Below, one piece after another: positions 22,530 through 36,100 of a DNA stretch of 64,000 bases. How positions within the stretch are numbered: the stretch's first letter is position 1; every line of letters starts with the position of its first letter. Below the pieces are notes generated by a model, which saw only the letters and a list, made by a program, of their open reading frames with translations, was not told the DNA's origin and searched no databases. Source of the DNA: Antedon mediterranea (lineage: Eukaryota > Echinodermata > Crinoidea > Comatulida > Antedonidae); NCBI RefSeq assembly GCF_964355755.1, contig NC_092671.1:34863304-34927303 (forward strand), given 5' to 3'. Position numbers and translations under genes: made by a program.

Positions 22530-24640
22530 TTTAAACATTTGCACGTCGAAGAAATGCTAATAAGGTCATGGTTTGCGGTATAGCATGTAATTCCTAATAA
22601 GGAAATAAATTCTTAACTTCACCTTTTTAGGAATTAAATTGTATTTGGTTTTTACTATGACGCAATTCAAGGACGTAAAGTGCAATGCAAGTAATTTGAC
22701 CAATCATAAGCAATGGATTATACAAACTTTGGTTTGTCATTGGTCAACATGCTTGCTTTGCACGTATGTGTAAGTCTGCATACGTTGTCTCTTAATAAAT
22801 CATGTTTTTCAGATGATCTGTCAATACATTCAAGTAGTCCAAAACCAAACACGTTAATAGTTTGATTTTTCTGTTGAACTCCATTTTGCTCACTAACATG
22901 AAAAATCTGTATATGAGTGATAAAGGAAGATAAAATTTACACACAGTACGTATTTGCTACTTAATTGCTTTATGTTTATTTTGGTTTACGAAATGTCCAT
23001 AGAAATGTCCATAGAAATAGCAGAACAAAGTATTTACAATATGCAATCAATATTTTTAGTGGTTAAACAAATTTATAACATTTTTTTTTCTTATATTTTT
23101 ACTTTTTGTATAATATTGTGCTTATAGTTTAAATTAATTTCACCATTCCATAATTTAATTAGTATAAAACTATAATGAGATTGAAGCCATGATTCGTTAA
23201 TATTCCTGATCACAATAAAATTACACTCTATTTTGTTTAAAAATAAATTTTTAATAAATAAAATAGATCATACAGTATATCATGTAGTTGAACAACCAGC
23301 TACTAGCATGCCTAGATAAAGTCTACAATTGCCAGTGGCCATCAGTGGTATCAATCAATAGAAAGAGCATACAAATTGTATTAAACAATAGGCAATCAAT
23401 AATTTCATAATTACAGTATTTTATATACAAACAGTTTTAAATTTCGAGAGAAATGCTAATAAAAATGATTATGGTTTGCAGTGAAACATGTAATTCCTAA
23501 TACGTCGTGAGGTGGTTTCCCGAATGATCGTAAAATCAAAACGGTACTGGTTATGACCAATTAGACAATTCTTGTCACCAACTAGTCATCCGTTCATAGA
23601 AGTACTGATGTAGTAGCCTACCTGTACGGTGACCATAGAATGTGACCCGAGACATGACTAACTACGACTTTTAGATGATAGAAAGTTGAGAAAAAATTTG
23701 TTACGAGTAGTTGTACGATATGAAGATGTTGATTACAATATGTTAAAGATGTAAAACATACTACACTAGGCGTATAAACAGTAATGTTTGTTTGTAAAAA
23801 CAATTTTATGTTAAAAGATATAAGGAAGAAAAGCAAAGAGATTGTGGAGCGGCTGTACCTGAATATACAATACAAGTATTGTAAGGTTAAAAACTAGAAA
23901 TTTAGCCGATCTTGTCAAAGGTCAAGCGCCTTCAGCCTGCCACGTTTCGATATTCGATATTGAACTTGACCTGACATGGTTCCACAATAATTTTATGTTA
24001 AAAGATATAAGGAAGAAAAGCAAAGAGATTGTGGAGCGGCTGTACCTGAATATACAATACAAGTATTGTAAGGTTAAAAACTAGAAATTTAGCTGATCTT
24101 GTCAAAGGTCAAGCGCCTTCAGCCTGCCACGTTTCGATATTCGATATTGAACTTGACCTGACGTGGTTCCACAATATCTTTATATGAAAAATTTGTAGAG
24201 TGGATAGAAAATTATTAAAAGGTTATTGTTAAACTGTTTTTAATATACGTTATTCGTTTTAATGTTAAACTATGTTTTTTTCATACCAAGCCTACCACAC
24301 CCTTAAAAAATAGTGAATAATTCAGGTCTTTTGTCCAAAGACTCAAAAAGGTGTTCAGAACAAAACATTCTTTAAAAACCAGAATTCTTCTAATCCTACT
24401 TCTTTCTACAAAATGTCTAGAAAATTAAACTGAATTATGGGATATGTTCAAGATGTCAAATTGTGTCAAAGCTAATCAGAGACTTTTTTTGTCTACCATT
24501 CTTTTGTCTATTCTATGTGTGGTAGGGAAAAGAGGAAACAACATAATCATCTTAATTAATTAAAAAAAATATAATATTATTTAATTAAATCTAAGCTTTA
24601 AGCAAACATACATATACAAAATACACAAGATGATACACGA
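22530..24640. repeat. Dispersed repeat block R, intergenic copies
   Basis: Contains GCGGTATAGCATGTAATTCC at about 22575, a block like 12820-12950 at 22960-23070, CATGTAATTCCTAATA at about 23490, and CTGAATTATGG...AATCAGAGACTTT at 24430-24490. These match parts of DNAJC13 intron 19 in the same order, interrupted by other DNA including the 187-bp tandem duplication. No gene is seen. Confidence 0.5.
23802..24175. repeat. 187-bp tandem direct duplication, about 99 percent identical
   Basis: Copies 23802-23988 and 23989-24175 differ at only two clear positions (GCCGATC/GCTGATC and GACATGG/GACGTGG). Each unit contains AAAGGTCA and TTGACCT, opposed nuclear-receptor-type half-sites about 50 bp apart, and GTTTCGATATTCGATATTG. 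Confidence 0.92.
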
Positions 24641-24962
24641 TTTAGGCACTTTTTAAAGACTAACACACAGATATACCCACCTATAGTCATCATCGGTTAG
24701 ATGGAGAGCAAAAGAAGAAGATATGTTTTTTCAGTTTCAAAAGGCAAATACATAGCCAAAAAATGTTGTTATTGTTTTTAAGCGTAGGCTAGGCTAGGCT
24801 AGGCTAGTCCTACTATAACAAAGTTCAGAATAAAAAAAAAACAATATTAATCACTATAAGCTTGGATGTTGTCAAATGATTCATGTGAAGTTAGGCTTCA
24901 CTACTAAGTAGTAGTATATCATGCAAGCTTATTGTTTATTGAACACCGTACACATATTCTGT

Positions 24963-25739
24963 TCACATTATTTTAACAACCTCATACACATCTTCGATCA
25001 TTTTTTTGTTGCCTTTAGCGGTTGGTTTGTTGTATATGTCTGTTACTTCAGTGATTACTGTCATCTTTTGATCATCTTTGTTTGTCATCTGGTTTGAAGG
25101 ATTTCTCTTGTACAGTAATGAGATTATTAGGAGTAATAGTAGAATAATAATAACTGCACCTAGGGACAGTCCAATGACCAAGGTCCTTGTCGTTTCAATG
25201 CACGGGGTCTCTGATGTTGTAATTGTTGTCTCTGGTGTTGAGGTCATACTCTTCGGTGTTGTGGTCACTGTCTCTAATGTTGCGCTCCATGTCTTTGTTG
25301 ATGCTGCTGTTGTAAAATATAATTGTTTATTAATATGTTTCAGCACTCTGCATTTTTTCCTATGCAACTTTTCTTTATAATACAACTTACATATGAGGTC
25401 AATTTCATCACCTTCACGGTGTTTAGTTGGCAGTTGACATGTTATGGTCCCATCCTTTGCTGCTGTTGTCAACTGTGATTTTTCAGTTTGTTCCTTTATT
25501 GTGCCGCATGTGTTGACATCCTCTTTCCAAGAAATATATTCAGATTGGTATGATCTCATTTCGTCATTATCCCAAATACATCTGAGATAAATGGTATGAC
25601 CTTCATAAGTACATACAATAGGCCTAGTATTACCAGATTTATAATTCCATTCTTTTTCAGATATTGTTTGAGTCATTTTCAGTACATTTGCAATGAGTGA
25701 AGTTATCCACAAAATATTTACAACTTTGCCTCTCGCCAT
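24963..25739 (-). CDS. Gene B: Ig-like/mucin-stalk membrane receptor, paralogue of gene A
   Basis: 258 aa, one open frame. Signal peptide about 1-25 (MARGKVVNIL, almost the same as gene A). One Ig-like domain about 35-135 (C43, C54, W71, C101, C117, C130), a Thr/Ser-rich stalk about 143-183 (likely O-glycosylated), TM about 185-209, then LYKRNPSNQM. The tail is short (about 47 aa), with tyrosines in TDIYNKP and EDVYEVV but no YxxM repeat. TM and juxtamembrane match gene A closely (ITEVTDI shared); the ectodomain does not. An optional 84-base intron may exist: GTAAGT at 25390-25385 and TTTTACAACAG ending at 25307, in frame, whose removal would delete 28 residues at the Ig/stalk border. Function is inferred as a cell-surface receptor or regulator of gene A. 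Confidence 0.85.
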   Translation of the reverse strand: MARGKVVNILWITSLIANVLKMTQTISEKEWNYKSGNTRPIVCTYEGHTIYLRCIWDNDEMRSYQSEYISWKEDVNTCGTIKEQTEKSQLTTAAKDGTITCQLPTKHREGDEIDLICKLYYKEKLHRKKCRVLKHINKQLYFTTAASTKTWSATLETVTTTPKSMTSTPETTITTSETPCIETTRTLVIGLSLGAVIIILLLLLIISLLYKRNPSNQMTNKDDQKMTVITEVTDIYNKPTAKGNKKMIEDVYEVVKIM

Positions 25740-27148
25740 GACTGCAGGTTTGATTAATATTGAATGTAAATTTATAAATTCACTTCCTTAAAACGAGGTT
25801 GTAAACTAAACAAACAAAATGATACATTTCACAACCAATAGTTGCACTTTTTATTTTATAAACAAATAGTCCTTTCCTTCAATAAATGTATATAAAATGT
25901 TGGACATAAATTAAAACAAATGTATAACCAATTTAGTGTTAAGCATTGTCTTGGAATGTTAAAATATCATAAGGACGGATTTATTCTTTTATCACACACA
26001 CCTTAATACCTATAATTATTAAATTATTGTATATACTGTACATATACAAATGATAATCAACTGGAATTTCCTAAAAAAAAGCATAAATAAAAGTGAATAA
26101 TTTCATCCAACCATTTCTTCCAACAAGGTCTGTATACATTTTTAAATGTTTAAATTTAGTTTTAGCATGACCAAAGAAAAGTTGATCAATGGCTAGTTGC
26201 CATCCCTCAAATATGTTATATGAACATGTCAACCAGTACTATAATGATGTATTTAAAGCATGTGCTACTACTGCCTGTAAATCAGTCAATGGGTTAAAGG
26301 TGAAAGGCCAATGTACAACAATGAATACTATAGGCTAATGTGTACATGAATGTTGACCTCTGTCCTTTTTTTAAACTTACATTGAATGTAAATGTTCTGT
26401 TGGGTTTTCTTTCTAAAATCTTCAAGATTGAACAACTGAAATTGTTATCATGGAAGAAGTATAAAAAACAAAACGTCGGTCTTATCACTAAAGTTATGAA
26501 CATATTTCGGAAAGACACATTTAATGGACGAATTTTTCACTTATTGCACAGATTATTTGTTTTAACCTGAAAGTTTAACATGAATGCTTTCTTAAAAAAC
26601 ACATTTAGATATAAATAGGTTTAGATAATCCAAGTCATCAAGGTATGCATATTAAGCTGCTGCTGTATTTATTTACATATTGAATATTTTATTCAAATTG
26701 TCAAAGACACACTGCCTCTTTTGGAAATGATGTAATAGGTAAAAGTTAATCAATATATGCTAACAAATGTAAGTAACTGGAAGGGCTATGCTACACCACC
26801 TCACACAGAATGGTATGATGAAACACACTGTTTATAGTTTAATACAGTTCTATGAATTATAATGGCTGAAAAAACTAATTCATGTTCTATGTCAATTGTG
26901 GGTGGAGCCTATATAATTCCAACCAACCTAATCATTTCCCTCATGCCAGGAAACAGGACAGTAGGATGATAGTCATAGTCAGAGTATGAATGTAAAATAC
27001 CATTTTTCATTTGTTGTCAATAAATTATTACAACAACTATAATTCCTGTTCAATTAAATTTGTAGCTGGAGCCAAATTCTGACCAACCAATCATGTTCAT
27101 AAATCCACTATTGCAAGTGTTTAATGCACACTTTTTCCTCCTTTTCTT
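25740..27148. other. Intergenic gap between gene B and the RhoGEF 3' end
   Basis: The upstream flank of gene B shares CATGACTGCAGGTT with gene A. On the - strand AATAAA (TTTATT at about 26668) lies roughly 480 bases beyond the RhoGEF stop and could end its 3' UTR. No other gene is seen. Confidence 0.45.
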
Positions 27149-30100
27149 TTATGACTTTAGTGTATGGTTTATCATGATATTTGCAAGGGCGTTGCGACGG
27201 CATCTCCAAAATCCAAGAGGAATGCTGTAATGTTTCACCAGCATCAACCAGCTATCACACTCTTCAGAATTTTCACACTAAAAAGGATTAAAATAAATAC
27301 AGGTCATATAAAGTACGGGACATTTTCAGTACTCTAAAAACATGATTTAATTTATAGTACATAATTTTACCTTTAAGTCAATGGTGTCGCCCTCCATTTC
27401 TGTAATGGTAAATTCATCTGATGTGTCGGAGCTTACAATACATTTTTCTAGTTGAAGTGGATCCTGTAAAAACATGAAATAATATAAATTGTTAGAATCA
27501 TTTCTTATTAGTTTAATTAGTATGCTTACAAAGAGATGTGAACCATACTTTTAGAACTTTCTAAATGGGTATACTAAGAAAGCCTTTGGGAACTAATTTC
27601 ATATGTTTACTTCACTTTTGCTTTGTGAAAATATAACCTTCATCTTTCACCTCATGATGAATTATTTGGCCCATTGCATAAAACATTCATTATTTGTATA
27701 TTATAGTTTGGCTAACTACTGTATTTACCCTAACAACAGCACATTTTCCAGCAGCTTTTTCTTTTATCAGAACCAATGCAGCTTTCTGACCTCCATCGGC
27801 GTGAGGAAACAGCATACCATTCTTGGGAAGGTTTGCTTCAATTTCAGACAAACGATCAACCTAAAAGAAAAGATTATATTCTAAAATGACCTTTTCATTT
27901 TGGAATAAAGAATGAATAAATAAAGCATGTGTATCTAGAAAAAAACAATTTTTATTTTATTCAATCGAAACCAACAGCGATAATTACCGCCACTAACAGG
28001 TTTGATACAAACAAAGCCAGGACTGTTTAAAGCACCTTGATTGGTCCTGACATTGATCAAGGGCTTCTCTCGTCCAGTGCCCACCCTGACCAGAGGTCTG
28101 AGGCAGATACTAGATGCAGGGGCTGCCATAAGAGTCAGCAGTACTGATTTCAAATGCCTAACGGGACCCCGGCTCCGTATACAGCACCCGCTATTCCCAG
28201 ATGGTCTCCCATCCAAGCTCTAACCAGGCCCAACATTGCTTAACTTCGGTGATCTGACGAGAACCGGTGTTTCAACGTGGTAAAGCCGTAGAATTGAAGG
28301 AAGAATAAAGAAAGAATGGAGGAGAAGCAGCCTGATGCATATAAGGAAAAAAATACAATTGAGCCTGGTGCATACAAGAAATGGTGATTGAAGATGGATG
28401 CTTCCAACATTGACAATACAGGCAATGGACTGTCATATAGATGATGATTATGATGATACTATGTCAGTGACAATGGAAACATTAAGACTATCTTAAAGGT
28501 TGGGTTCACACTCGATCACTGATGATTAACTGTGATCTTATTGTCTCGGCAAATACAAGACATCGATAATTACAGTGAAATTATGTTTTTTATACTCTGA
28601 TGTAATTAGATAGTCCATGAAATTCCGTGAAAAAATTGCAAGATGAGTCTCACCAACTTCTCCAGAGTGGTGAAAAGCATATTATGCCTGATCAATGTTT
28701 CTTGTGAATTTTCAATCAATCATAATATTTTTTTAGTCATAATAATGATAACCATAACGTGAAATTTCACTCTTCCCTGGTAAACTATCATAATGATAAT
28801 TCTTTATTTTAGATGGAAAATGGACACACTTAATAATAATGATCCTCAAGTATACAGCCACTTATCTATCCACAAGAGGGAGTTTGTGATGCAGTACACC
28901 AGGATAACCCTCTACTTATCATGAAAGATGTTCTACTGTGCAAACTAAAGCCATTACACCTAGTGAGTACAACAATTCTAACCGCTCGAACATTTAAGTT
29001 GCTTCCAATCCAAGTTCTATTGATTCTTTCTTTAATATAATCAATTAAAAAATCAAGGGATACAATACTTCTCAATTGCATAGTTTTAAATTATAATCGA
29101 TCTCCCAGTTTTTGTTCAACAAAATATTGTAAATGAATGTTTTAGTTTTATTTGAACTTGAAATCATATCTTTAATGCACTGTTGAAAAAATTACCATGT
29201 TCCAAAAAACATAAAATTACTATACCTTTCCAGTGCACACCAATACAGCATAGACAGGCACATGTCTTGGGGTACTGATCATTTTTTGCCATATCTGTTC
29301 CAGTCCTGGGCCTAGCATGAGCTGTGCCATGTGGACTAGATGTACCGTTTCCAGGTTCCAACATACACTTTCAACAGCCACCTATGAACAACAATTATTA
29401 AATATAAAATGTTTGTTTTTATTTTCCTTATATATTAGTCCATTCTTTTTATTCATTAATTCTTCATTTGATTATATTTACTTTTCTAATTTCAGCTTTG
29501 AGGTTACTTGGTATTGAGGTAGAGAATGAACCATTGCGTTTCACAGACAACTTTGTACCAGAGGTCCCCTGACTTTGCTGGAAAATAATTATAACATAAA
29601 CGGTATTTTATTTTGATAGAATTTACAAACAAGTTTCAAAAGAATTTAACAATTTAATGCAACAAAAAAATGAAACATTATTTATCAGCATCTTTGTTTT
29701 AGTTATACTCAGATATTGGTTTTACAGAGTGTAAACCAATATACTGTAGTAACCACCAATTATTGCTGTATTACCAGTATCATATGGAAGTTCCATAATA
29801 CAGTATCATATGTGTATCACATGTGGAGCTTGTACTTACCACATTAACTTCTTCTAAGAAGTCTTCTGTTCTTTTCTGAGCTTCTTGTAACCTCTCTTTA
29901 TCCTCGTGCCATCCTGGTGTCGATTTGTATATACGGTTAAGAAGCAGTGGATATCTATGTAAACAAAAGTTGATGAATTTAAATGTACCAATTATAATTA
30001 TCAGCATCATCATGACATCATCATCATAGTATCTTTGTCATTTTCATCACAATAATTGTCACAATTCTCATCGTTCTCATTGTTATAGCACACAGTACCA

Positions 30101-33100
30101 TAAATGTTGCAGACGTGGGTCCAGTTGACAGAACTGACTGAAATAACTCCATTGGTATCATGGTTTCTTACAATGTAATAATGACTCACAAACAGTAAGC
30201 TTATTTGTTGCATCATCATTGATAAAATAACAACCAAAACTAATACAGGTGCAATAAATATTTAAAAATATAATCTGATAGAGGGCGCTAGCCAAAAAGT
30301 TAATTCATATGATGATGACGATGAGCTTCAGATTACCTCATACTTCTTTGTACAGGCACCATCAGGAATGACTTTAAATGTTGTCGACGAACTGCTCTGT
30401 TGTCATTTTGAGATACCTCCAAGAAAACACGCAATAATTGTTTCTCACTTTCAAGTGATTTCAAAAGGGCTGCACCGGTTGGCTTAACATTTTGAAATAA
30501 AATACAAATTTATTATGAATTTTATAGTATTATAAATAATATTATAATAAATAATAATATAATGGTATTATAATGTAAGAAAAACATTACTTTTATAATA
30601 GAAAGAGAAAAACACCTCATTTGCATATTAATTTATGACACCTGTTTTTCTCAACTACATACAGAACCTCTTATACAGTCATTGTTGTGTGTTGTTCTAC
30701 CTATATGGTCAGGTCAGTGGTGGTGGTGTTGGTGGTGGTGTTAGATTGTGGAATAACAGACAATTTCTGACTTACGAGGAAGGTAGGATAACACTTTAAA
30801 TTTACTTTTTCTCTTTAAAACGTAAATAATATATGGTAGTAGTACTGTATAATCATAGAGATATTATAGTTCACTATAATATCTCTATGGTATAATCTAC
30901 ACTAGAAAATAATGAGTAAAGTTGTTCCTAGGCATTCATTCCTCTGCAGGATCACACAGGTAGGTAGTAAGTTTGCCCTGTCTGTTTCATCGTCTTGGTA
31001 GGGCTAGGCCTAAGGTTTTGAAATCTAAGTCCACTTACTTGATTCACACAATATGCCTCAAATGCTGGAAACAGTATACGTATATTATCCAGAAATATTT
31101 TTCCAATGCTTATGTTTATGTAGTCCTAAAAATGGAAAATTATAACAGAAAATTAAAGATTGTTTTAATATTTAGGATTTTTTCGAAAGATAATGTGCTT
31201 AATTGCTTCTAGTTTCTTACATAATCGTCTTGATCAGCAGCATTGTCGGCGGAATCTTGCAAGCAATCTGAAAATGTTTCGCTCACTTCAATAAGCTCCT
31301 ATAAAGACAATAAAATAGTTCAGTCACAAATGCTTCCAGTGCTTGCTTGAGTGTTCACCCTCTTCCAAAATCAAAAAGTTGATGTATATCATACAATCAA
31401 AGAATCAAGGGAGACTAAAATATGGCCATATTTTTTTCAAAATATTGTATAAAAATACTACTACAGCCATTTTCAGTGGTTCCTCTGATTTTTAGGTTGT
31501 GTTGGCATTGACTATCTTTTCTAGTTGTAAAATAACAACTCTTCGAACAATTGTAAGTGCCCTATCTTTAAATGCGTTCCCACCCAAACCCCTTCACCCT
31601 TTTCATCCTCATAACCATTTTAACTCCTCATAAAATCAAATCTATTCATAATATTTATAGATTTAATTGAAGAATGAATTTTTACTTGCGTGTACACACT
31701 GTAAGTTCCAGTATGTTCAAACTGAGCTAAGACTTTGATCAATTGTGAAAAAAAATTACTGTAACATTGGAAAATTGTTGAGGTGCAATTGGAGCATAAT
31801 GGTTTCAGTAAAGGAAAATTTAAAATTAAAAATGGAAATCATTCATGATGCGTTAAGGTAAACAAAAAATTACCTGTAGATTAATGAAGACTGCCTTGAG
31901 TTGTTCTGGTGTAAGAAGACCAGCGTTTTCCATAGCAACGTAGAACTCTTTGTGCATGACCTTTATGTCTTCTAAATAATTTACCTCTGTTTGTATAAAT
32001 TCCGTAATCGCTTCTTTTCTCGTTATTCGCTTTGTATTGCATTTTTTACATAAATAATCGCTACCATGTCTAAGAATAAATAGTAAGATATTAAATTAAT
32101 AACACCAATATAGTAATTGGGCAATAAATAGATCCTCTGATAGAAATCTTTCAACTCTGTGTATCTGATTTTTTTAATTTAACATTCACTTAAAACATTT
32201 TAAGTTTCGTTCACACTACAGGAACGATCCAGAATGGAATAATAGTCAGTTGGCTAAACTAATCGTAAAGCCTGATCATGTGATTCTGCTTGGCCTACTG
32301 GGATTGATTATCAAAAACAGTTAATGTCAATTTGACCTATGATTTCAAATCATGATTTTGGTGGTTCTAGAATTGCTTGGTTTTTCTGTTAGTGAGAAAT
32401 TCAAATTTATGGTATCCAGGATTGTTTGATTTTATTAAAATATTCAAACTGACCTGAACAGGAACAAAATAATATAAATGCATACTACTTCCTTGGGCCA
32501 ATGCATAACCAATTTCGTTTGTGAACATAGCTGTATTTTATTATTTTAACATGAGTATTGCAACAAAAGGTTTATTTTCATAGTTTGAATAGATATGGAT
32601 TTTTACAATACACATTTAATTAAAAATATGAGTTCATACTCGTAAAACTTCATTTTCAAGATGAAATCAATATTTTATACAGTATTTGACAAAATCATTA
32701 CTTCATTACTATGGTAACATTAAACATAAAAACGACATATTTTTCTAACTTGAATATTAATAAATTGCTTAAAGGTTTATATTTAAGAAAACTATAAACA
32801 AATGCACACCATTTGTTAAAAGCTACTGCCGATTTTACTTTTTCCAAAACAAAAAAGCACCATTTTCCATTTCATAAAACATAACAAGTATAAATGTAGC
32901 TAAAGAGAGTAACCCAGCAGTAAGGCAGAGGCACTTCAAACCAAAGTCATAGCACTTGCAATCTTTCCATGCGACCATAGTTCTGGTGGTAGAACAAGTG
33001 TTCTTGGACATAAAAGAGAGGTCCAGTGTAGATACACTGTATGAATTGTACTGTATGCACTCAAGGAAAGAACCCAAAGTATTTCCATGAATTTACGTAA

Positions 33101-36100
33101 CCCAGTTCCCTGGTTCAATTTCAGCCGCTGGTGATGTTACAGCAGTTATTGAGCCTGCTTTGTATATAAGGCTCACCTGTATCCAATCCCAGTAAGCTTC
33201 ATTTGAGCTGCAATAGGGATTATTATACACCAAGAACGAAGTGGACATTCTTGACACATCACCACAAATAAAAATATATACATATATCTCATAACTATAT
33301 TATACTAAACTTATCACACTATGTATAGCTTCATGTAAAGCTCTGTCTACACTATCAAACTAGTTTGATAAGAAAAAGTGATGTGCCCAAATATACGGTA
33401 GTGATGTGACATCATCATGTGCATATATATGGGCACATCACATTTATTGTAAAATAAAGTTTGATATTGTAGACAGATCTTAACACAACTTACTGTATTA
33501 TTTGTTGTTTGTGCTCAAAATAATTACTGCAGTCATAGCAAGTTGTACTGGTTGTTGAATCGCAAGAGACGCGACGGCCATTTGTCTCGGAACCTACCCC
33601 ACTGTCTACTCTTTCGATATCAGTACTACCAGGCTAGAAAAACATAAATAATTCATTGTTTGCTGATACAGTATAGAAAATATATATTTTTGACTTATTC
33701 TTATATTTGATTTGATTTTGATTTGATTTATTAGCATCTCATTAAAAAGACATACACAGTTTAAGAAACAGAGATTTCAAAAATGTTAAAAATACAAAAA
33801 CAGAGATGCAGGATAGCCCATGAAAGTCTCAATGTGAGACTTATTTCCAATGGGGTCCGTAAAGTAATATTATCTTTTATTTTTGCTACAGTATATTGGA
33901 AAAGGATCAGCATTACAATTATTTATTTAGTTAGGTATCGTGTCTCATACACATAAATAGTATTCCTTTGTGATTCTGTTGCTTCATGTACTACAGTACA
34001 GTCAACTCTCCCAATACTGTACAGCTAAAAACCGGAAACTCTCCCAAAACCAAACTTTCCTAAGGTCCAAAAGGTTCTTTTTTTTAAAAATCAAATTGGG
34101 AACCATGCAGGCTTAGCCCAGCCCAAAGGGCTGTCTATTATTACTGTGAAATTATTGAGATAGTGTAACAACATTTTGATTTTCCTGTTTTGTTTTACTG
34201 TTTGAAACAAAAAGGGCATACATGCAATATGGCACACAGGCCGGTCTTTAACTTATATGCTAGTTTAATTTACTTTTCATTATGCCATACCCCTCCCCTA
34301 CAATGCTATCATTCTATCAGGAAAGGGGTGAAGTAAATTTGGCAAAATTTGTATTGTTTTTTGTATCATTTTTTATTTTTGATAATAAAAAAGATCACTC
34401 TCAAGAAAAGGTGAGATAAAGTGTGGCATTATTTTGAGAATTGAATTATTTAATTTTTGATAATTATTTACAATATTTGTTAAGAATAATTGGACTTTCA
34501 ATATATAAAAACATCTAATAGCAAAAGCAACTGCCTTAATAGTTGCTATAGCAACATAAATGCACAATTAATTATCTCTCAATTTATAGAAGCCAATTAT
34601 TTTCTGGAACTAATTTTCAAACCTTTCTTTCCACACAAACAAAATTGAGTGACATGAGGATCAATAACATACTACTATGTTAATTGTAATGACATAGAAG
34701 GTATTAAAGCACATAATAATTTATTTCCTACTATCCTTCCTACAATTTTAAATTGTGCTGATAATACTAAATCGATTTTATGTAAAGCTACAATACCATA
34801 TAATTTACATTATAATATTTACTTATTTTTTATTTAACCTTATTAAAGGGTGAACCATGCTGCCAATCATAAGGCCCCAAAATGTGTATACAACTAAATT
34901 CTTTTTGCAATGTGAGATAATATTTTTGGTTTTTTTCAGAGGATCTAAAATATATCGAAAATATTAAATTATACTTATTATTATATAATTATATTGTACT
35001 AAACAATTTTTAAGTTATCATCCTAAATTGTGTGTTTTCATTTACTGTACAGTAGTACATGTATATAACTAGAATATTCCTATTGATTTTCAGTAAAATC
35101 AATATCAAATATTATTGGTGATGTCACAAATCTTCATCTTCAATATGGGCCAAAATAATAAATAACACGTCATTTGGTGTTGATATTTTTATTTTGCCAA
35201 GTATTTCTCTCAGTTTCTAAGCACAGAATTTAATTTATTTGAAATGTTACAAAATTTATAAAATATGTTTTTTAGATGTCTATTCGTATGACTGTAAAAA
35301 TATATTTATAACAAGAAAGTGTGCAAATTTAATTTTTCAGAACACCTACCAGCAATTTATCTGGTTCTTCTATATCATGAGCGCCCCCAACGCCACTGTC
35401 TGTACTCAGTGTACTTGCTCGGTGTCGAATCTTTCTACCTCTTCTTTTCACATCACCCTGAAATGAGCAAATCTTTTTTTCAATATTAATTTCAAATCAA
35501 ATATTCTTCATTCAAAGACACATCAAAATTCAATATAAAAATTAAAATAGGCAATTAATAAGATGCAAGGAAACACATAAAACATAAGCTTTTACTGTAG
35601 GTTTCATAACAAGACAATTGTATTGTCTTCCCATTTAATTCAATAGACAAAAATACACCCTTCTCAACATAAAAACCAAACCACATAATAATGATATATT
35701 CCATACAAGTCGAGGTGGCCGAAAACGACACCTGATCCTGCCAATTATCTGATTTGCGAACGTTTATTGATATTGTTCCTACAATTATGTTAAACTCACT
35801 TGCTGAAATGTAGATTCATTTAAAGCCTCAAAGCTTGATGTAACATGCAAACTCGGGGTGACTCGACCGCTGCTCGGTAAGCTTTCTTCTGATACATCTG
35901 AGCGAGGTGATTTTCCTGAATTACAATAATGAAAAAATCATCAGTAGTAGAGGGCTCAACAAATATTTAATTAAATTTATAAAACTAATAGTTCAATCAT
36001 AATAATGATATACTGTATATTATTTATTTATGTATTATTCAAGCCAATGTGTTTTGGCTTTAAAATAAATTTAGATTTTTATTATAGGCTGTCCGAACAA

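Noticed and set aside
24785-24808. TAGGC repeats as a telomeric remnant
   Set aside because: Only about four pentamer copies; nematode-type TTAGGC or metazoan TTAGGG hexamers are absent, so it is a short microsatellite.
32835-33077. 80-codon - strand frame with a hydrophobic segment (LTAGLLSLATFILVMFY)
   Set aside because: It lies inside RhoGEF intron 6, has no recognised family, promoter or polyadenylation signal, and one hydrophobic stretch is expected by chance in AT-rich DNA.
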